From the NCBI GenBank assembly GCA_046597185.1, contig JBKJLF010000734.1:1-7253 (forward strand): DNA of 7,253 nucleotides, given 5' to 3'. The stretch comes from CAMBDR01 sp046597185 (lineage in GTDB: Bacteria; Pseudomonadota; Gammaproteobacteria; Burkholderiales; Burkholderiaceae_D). Shown piece after piece: positions 5,154 through 7,253 of the stretch. How positions within the stretch are numbered: position 1 is the stretch's first letter; each line of letters begins with the position of its first letter. The position numbers and the translations under genes were made by a program. Under the pieces are notes generated by a model. That model was not told where the DNA came from. It saw nothing but the letters and a program-made list of their open reading frames with translations, and made no database searches.

Positions 5154-6866
5154 ATGAATCGTCGTGAATTTTTAGAAGTCATGGCCGTGGCCGCCGCCAG
5201 CGGCCTGCCACTGGCCAACCAATCTGCCTTGGCCGCCCCTGCTGCCGACAAGTTATATGACTTGCCGCGCTTTGGCAATGTGCATTTGCTGCACTTTACC
5301 GATTGCCATGCCCAATTGCTGCCGGTGTATTTTCGCGAACCGCAATTCAATATCGGCGTGGGCAATGCCAGCGGTAAACCGCCGCACATCGTGGGCAGCC
5401 ATTTATTAAAGCAAGCGGGGTTTAAAGCGGGCAGCCTGGACGCGCATGCTTTCACGTATCTCAATTTTGAACAAGCGGCGCGCACCTATGGCAAAGTGGG
5501 CGGCTTTGCGCACTTGGCCACCCTGGTCAAACAAATCAAAGCCAATCGCCCAAATGCCTTGCTGCTGGATGGCGGCGACACCTGGCAAGGCTCGGCCACG
5601 GCATTGTGGACCAAGGGCGAAGACATGGTGCAAGCCAGCCTGGAATTGGGCGTTAACGTGATGACCGCACACTGGGAAATGACGCTGGGCGAGCAGCGCG
5701 TAATGGATATCGTACAAAAAGACTTCAAAAACAAAATCGCCTTCGTGGCGCAAAATATTCACACCAATGATTTTGGTGATCCGGTGTTTGCGCCCTTTGT
5801 GCTGCGCGAAATGAATGGCGTTTCAGTCGCCATCATCGGCCAGGCCTTCCCCTATACGCCCATTGCCAACCCGCGCCATTTTGTGCCGAACTGGCGTTTT
5901 GGCATTGAAGAAGAAAACATGCAAAAAACCGTCGATGCGGCGCGCGCGCAAGGGGCCAAGGTGGTGGTGTTACTGTCGCACAATGGCATGGATGTGGATT
6001 TGAAAATGGCAGCGCGGGTGCGCGGCATTGACGCCATCATGGGTGGGCACACGCACGACGCGGTGCCGCAGCCGGTGGTGGTGAGTAATGCTGCGGGTAA
6101 AACCCTGGTGACCAATGCGGGGTGCAATGGCAAATTTTTGGCGGTGCTGGATTTTGACGTGCGCGAGGGGAAAATTCATGATTTCCGCTATCGTCTGCTT
6201 CCGGTGTTTGCCAATTTCTTGCCTGCCGATGCGGAAATGAACAAACTGATTACCCACATCCGCGCGCCGCATTTGGCCAAGTTGGAAGAGCGTTTGGCCG
6301 TTACCGAAGGCAGCCTGTATCGGCGTGGTAATTTCAATGGCAGTTTTGATCAACTGATTTTGGATGCGCTGCAAGAAGTGAAGGATGCCGAAATCGCGTT
6401 TTCACCGGGGTTCCGCTGGGGTACGTCGCTATTGCCCAATAGCGCGATCACGATGGAGCAATTGATGGATCAAACCGCGACCACCTATTCTTACACCACG
6501 GTCAATGAGATTAGCGGCAGCGGCATTAAAACCCTGCTCGAAGACGTGGCCGATAATTTGTTTAATCCCGATCCGTATTACCAGCAAGGCGGCGATATGG
6601 TGCGGGTGGGGGGGTTGCAATACAGCATCCACCCGAACGCCAAAATCGGCCAGCGGATACAGGATATGCGTTTGAATGGCAAGCCTCTGGAAGCGAGTAA
6701 GCGCTACAAGGTGGCCAGTTGGGCACCGGTGGCGGCTGGGGCTAAGGGCGAACCAGTGTGGGAAGTGGTGGCGCAATGGTTGCGGGATAAAAAGCAAATT
6801 GCGCCACGCCAATTGAATTTGCCTAAAATTGTGGGGGTGGAGGGGAATTTGGGGGTGGGTGCTTAA
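5154..6866 (+). CDS. soxB: SoxB, thiosulfohydrolase (dimanganese sulfate thiol esterase)
   Basis: This 570-residue periplasmic enzyme hydrolyses the sulfonate from SoxY-bound intermediates as sulfate. The chosen start gives MNRREFLEVMAVAAASG, a Tat signal beginning at the N-terminus as in other SoxB proteins, with a cut near ALA|AP (residues 25-28). The metallophosphatase-like domain shows FTDCHAQL (D50, H52), DGGDTWQGSATALW (D142), TAHWEMT (H173), SHNGMD (H276) and GGHTHD (H299, H301). The C-terminal 5'-nucleotidase-type domain runs from about 375 to 545. Length agrees with the family (about 560-570). An in-frame ATG at 5103 overlaps the soxX stop, but would translate the REP-like insert into 17 extra residues before the Tat motif; GAGA at 5145-5148 supports 5154 weakly. 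No strong terminator follows the stop. Confidence 0.96.
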   Translation: MNRREFLEVMAVAAASGLPLANQSALAAPAADKLYDLPRFGNVHLLHFTDCHAQLLPVYFREPQFNIGVGNASGKPPHIVGSHLLKQAGFKAGSLDAHAFTYLNFEQAARTYGKVGGFAHLATLVKQIKANRPNALLLDGGDTWQGSATALWTKGEDMVQASLELGVNVMTAHWEMTLGEQRVMDIVQKDFKNKIAFVAQNIHTNDFGDPVFAPFVLREMNGVSVAIIGQAFPYTPIANPRHFVPNWRFGIEEENMQKTVDAARAQGAKVVVLLSHNGMDVDLKMAARVRGIDAIMGGHTHDAVPQPVVVSNAAGKTLVTNAGCNGKFLAVLDFDVREGKIHDFRYRLLPVFANFLPADAEMNKLITHIRAPHLAKLEERLAVTEGSLYRRGNFNGSFDQLILDALQEVKDAEIAFSPGFRWGTSLLPNSAITMEQLMDQTATTYSYTTVNEISGSGIKTLLEDVADNLFNPDPYYQQGGDMVRVGGLQYSIHPNAKIGQRIQDMRLNGKPLEASKRYKVASWAPVAAGAKGEPVWEVVAQWLRDKKQIAPRQLNLPKIVGVEGNLGVGA

Positions 6867-7018
6867 GCTATCGTCGCCTCGGTAACATCCAAGCCTTGGC
6901 TGGCGATGGCAATCGTTCGGGCTTGGTCTTGCGACAGGTTTACTGGCATTATTAAAGTGGTAAATTTATTTTTGCTTGAGACTGTTCTTCCGTCATTAAA
7001 TATCGAAATAACCATCAT
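6863..7018 (-). CDS. Small unrecognised minus-strand frame convergent with soxB
   Basis: From ATG-ATG at 7018-7013 a frame of 51 residues runs leftward (MMVISIFNDGRTVSSKNKF, then TTLIMPVNLSQDQARTIAIA and SQGLDVTEATIA). Its TAA (6865-6863) shares the TTAA tetramer with the soxB stop. The distal part (6863-6949) is GC-richer and protein-like, unlike the AT-rich flank. No clear Shine-Dalgarno sequence precedes 7018 or the internal ATG at 6949. The frame stays open to 7049. I do not recognise the family. The segment LSQDQARTIAIASQGL faintly recalls the N-terminus of YcaQ-type winged-helix proteins, but far too little is present to assign it. It may be a short real gene or a gene remnant. Confidence 0.35.
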   Translation of the reverse strand: MMVISIFNDGRTVSSKNKFTTLIMPVNLSQDQARTIAIASQGLDVTEATIA

Positions 7019-7131
7019 CAATGCGGGTATTTGCAAGTAGAATGAATTTTATTAGCTTGCAGCAATCTATTCAAAACACCTTGATCTTTCTCGAAATTGC
7101 TTAATGTGCTTGTGAATATTATTTTATACAC
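7018..7131 (-). CDS. Small unrecognised minus-strand frame, coupled to the next by TGATG
   Basis: A GTG at 7131-7129, after AGGGTAAT, opens a 37-residue frame (VYKIIFTSTLSNFEKDQGVL, then NRLLQANKIHSTCKYPH). Its TGA (7020-7018) overlaps the ATG of the following frame as TGATG, the usual sign of translational coupling, or of one gene split by a frameshift. The sequence looks like an amphipathic small protein and has no signal peptide or membrane segment. The family is not recognised. AT content is high compared with the sox genes. Chance is a real alternative at this length. Confidence 0.25.
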   Translation of the reverse strand: MYKIIFTSTLSNFEKDQGVLNRLLQANKIHSTCKYPH

Positions 7132-7136
7132 ATTAC

Positions 7137-7154
7137 CCTGAATCCGTGTTCAGG
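7137..7154. repeat. Short inverted repeat CCTGAA...TTCAGG
   Basis: CCTGAA (7137-7142) and TTCAGG (7149-7154) are perfect 6-bp arms around TCCGTG. On the minus strand the second arm plus the next base contributes the AGGG just ahead of the GTG start at 7131, so a hairpin could hide that ribosome site if the frame is real. There is no T-run on either side, so it is not a standard terminator. Confidence 0.3.
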
Positions 7155-7187
7155 AACGCGAAAAATCCCCTAAGTGATTGATATTTA

Positions 7188-7196
7188 TGGTAAAAT
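7188..7196 (+). promoter_or_regulatory. Extended -10 promoter candidate near right edge
   Basis: TGGTAAAAT places TG-N directly before TAAAAT (7191-7196), which matches the -10 consensus at five of six positions. This is the extended -10 form, which can work with a poor -35; no good -35 is found 17 bp upstream. Transcription would start near 7203, shortly before the ATG at 7226, and would drive a gene continuing beyond the window. Confidence 0.35.
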
Positions 7197-7225
7197 TACA
7201 CACTTTTCACATCACCCAGTGCATT

Positions 7226-7253
7226 ATGCCACACTTTCAAATTAAGCAATCAA
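7226..7253 (+). CDS. Possible 5' end of a rightward gene (partial, unrecognised)
   Basis: ATG at 7226 opens a frame reading MPHFQIKQS to the window edge. The same frame is already open from an ATG at 7187, but that codon overlaps the -10 candidate, so 7226 is preferred. No Shine-Dalgarno sequence is visible. Nine codons cannot identify the product. It is listed because it follows the promoter candidate at the expected distance. Confidence 0.25.

Larger units (their letters stand above)
6867..7253. other. Region after soxB without a confident gene
   Basis: After the sox operon the sequence becomes clearly AT-richer. It holds the two small minus-strand frames, a short inverted repeat, and near the right edge a promoter-like -10 with a possible gene start. 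No hairpin followed by a T-run was found just after soxB. The pairing AGCC-TT-GGCT near 6892-6901 has no T tract after it. No tRNA, CRISPR or insertion sequence was seen. Confidence 0.6.

Noticed and set aside
6879..6910. Terminator directly after soxB
   Set aside because: Short pairings such as AGCC/GGCT exist, but no T-run follows, so a rho-independent terminator is not supported.

Overview
The window carries one compact, co-directional sulfur-oxidation (Sox) operon on the + strand, in the order soxC-soxD-soxY-soxZ-soxA-soxX-soxB (263-6866). It encodes all periplasmic parts of the classical thiosulfate-oxidising multienzyme system. SoxAX couples thiosulfate to the cysteine arm of SoxYZ, SoxB hydrolyses off the terminal sulfonate as sulfate, SoxCD oxidises the remaining sulfane sulfur, and SoxB releases the second sulfate. 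Because soxCD is present, the cell should be able to oxidise thiosulfate fully to sulfate without having to store sulfur. The gene order and protein sequences suggest a betaproteobacterium of moderate GC content, most likely Burkholderiales or a relative. This is inferred from family knowledge and no search was run.

Layout. Positions 1-262 hold no convincing complete gene. They contain a perfect 21-bp palindrome, a terminator-like hairpin with a T-run, a weak promoter candidate, and possibly the first codons of a divergent gene leaving the window on the left. soxC and soxD overlap by 17 nt. soxD and soxY are separated by an AT-rich gap built from a 14-bp tandem repeat. soxY and soxZ, whose products form an obligate heterodimer, are separated by eight uninterrupted 10-bp repeats that include the soxY stop codon. 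soxZ, soxA and soxX follow with short gaps. A REP-like GTAG-headed palindrome sits between soxX and soxB, just before the Tat-type start of soxB. Positions 6867-7253 are AT-richer. They hold two overlapping small minus-strand reading frames that converge on soxB and share its TTAA stop tetramer, then an extended -10 promoter candidate and possibly the start of a new rightward gene.

Export signals fit the pathway. SoxC, SoxY and SoxB carry twin-arginine signals, SoxD and SoxA carry Sec signals, SoxX looks like a lipoprotein, and SoxZ has no signal and presumably leaves the cell bound to SoxY. No soxR, soxV/W/S/F or soxK gene is visible here.

The enzymes themselves are familiar, and I do not see a wholly new system. 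What deserves a second look is the non-coding and low-complexity material: short tandem repeats of period 10, 12, 12 and 14 bp at junctions and signal regions, the REP-like insert, the single-haem forms of SoxD and SoxA, the probable lipoprotein SoxX, and the unexplained small minus-strand frames after soxB.
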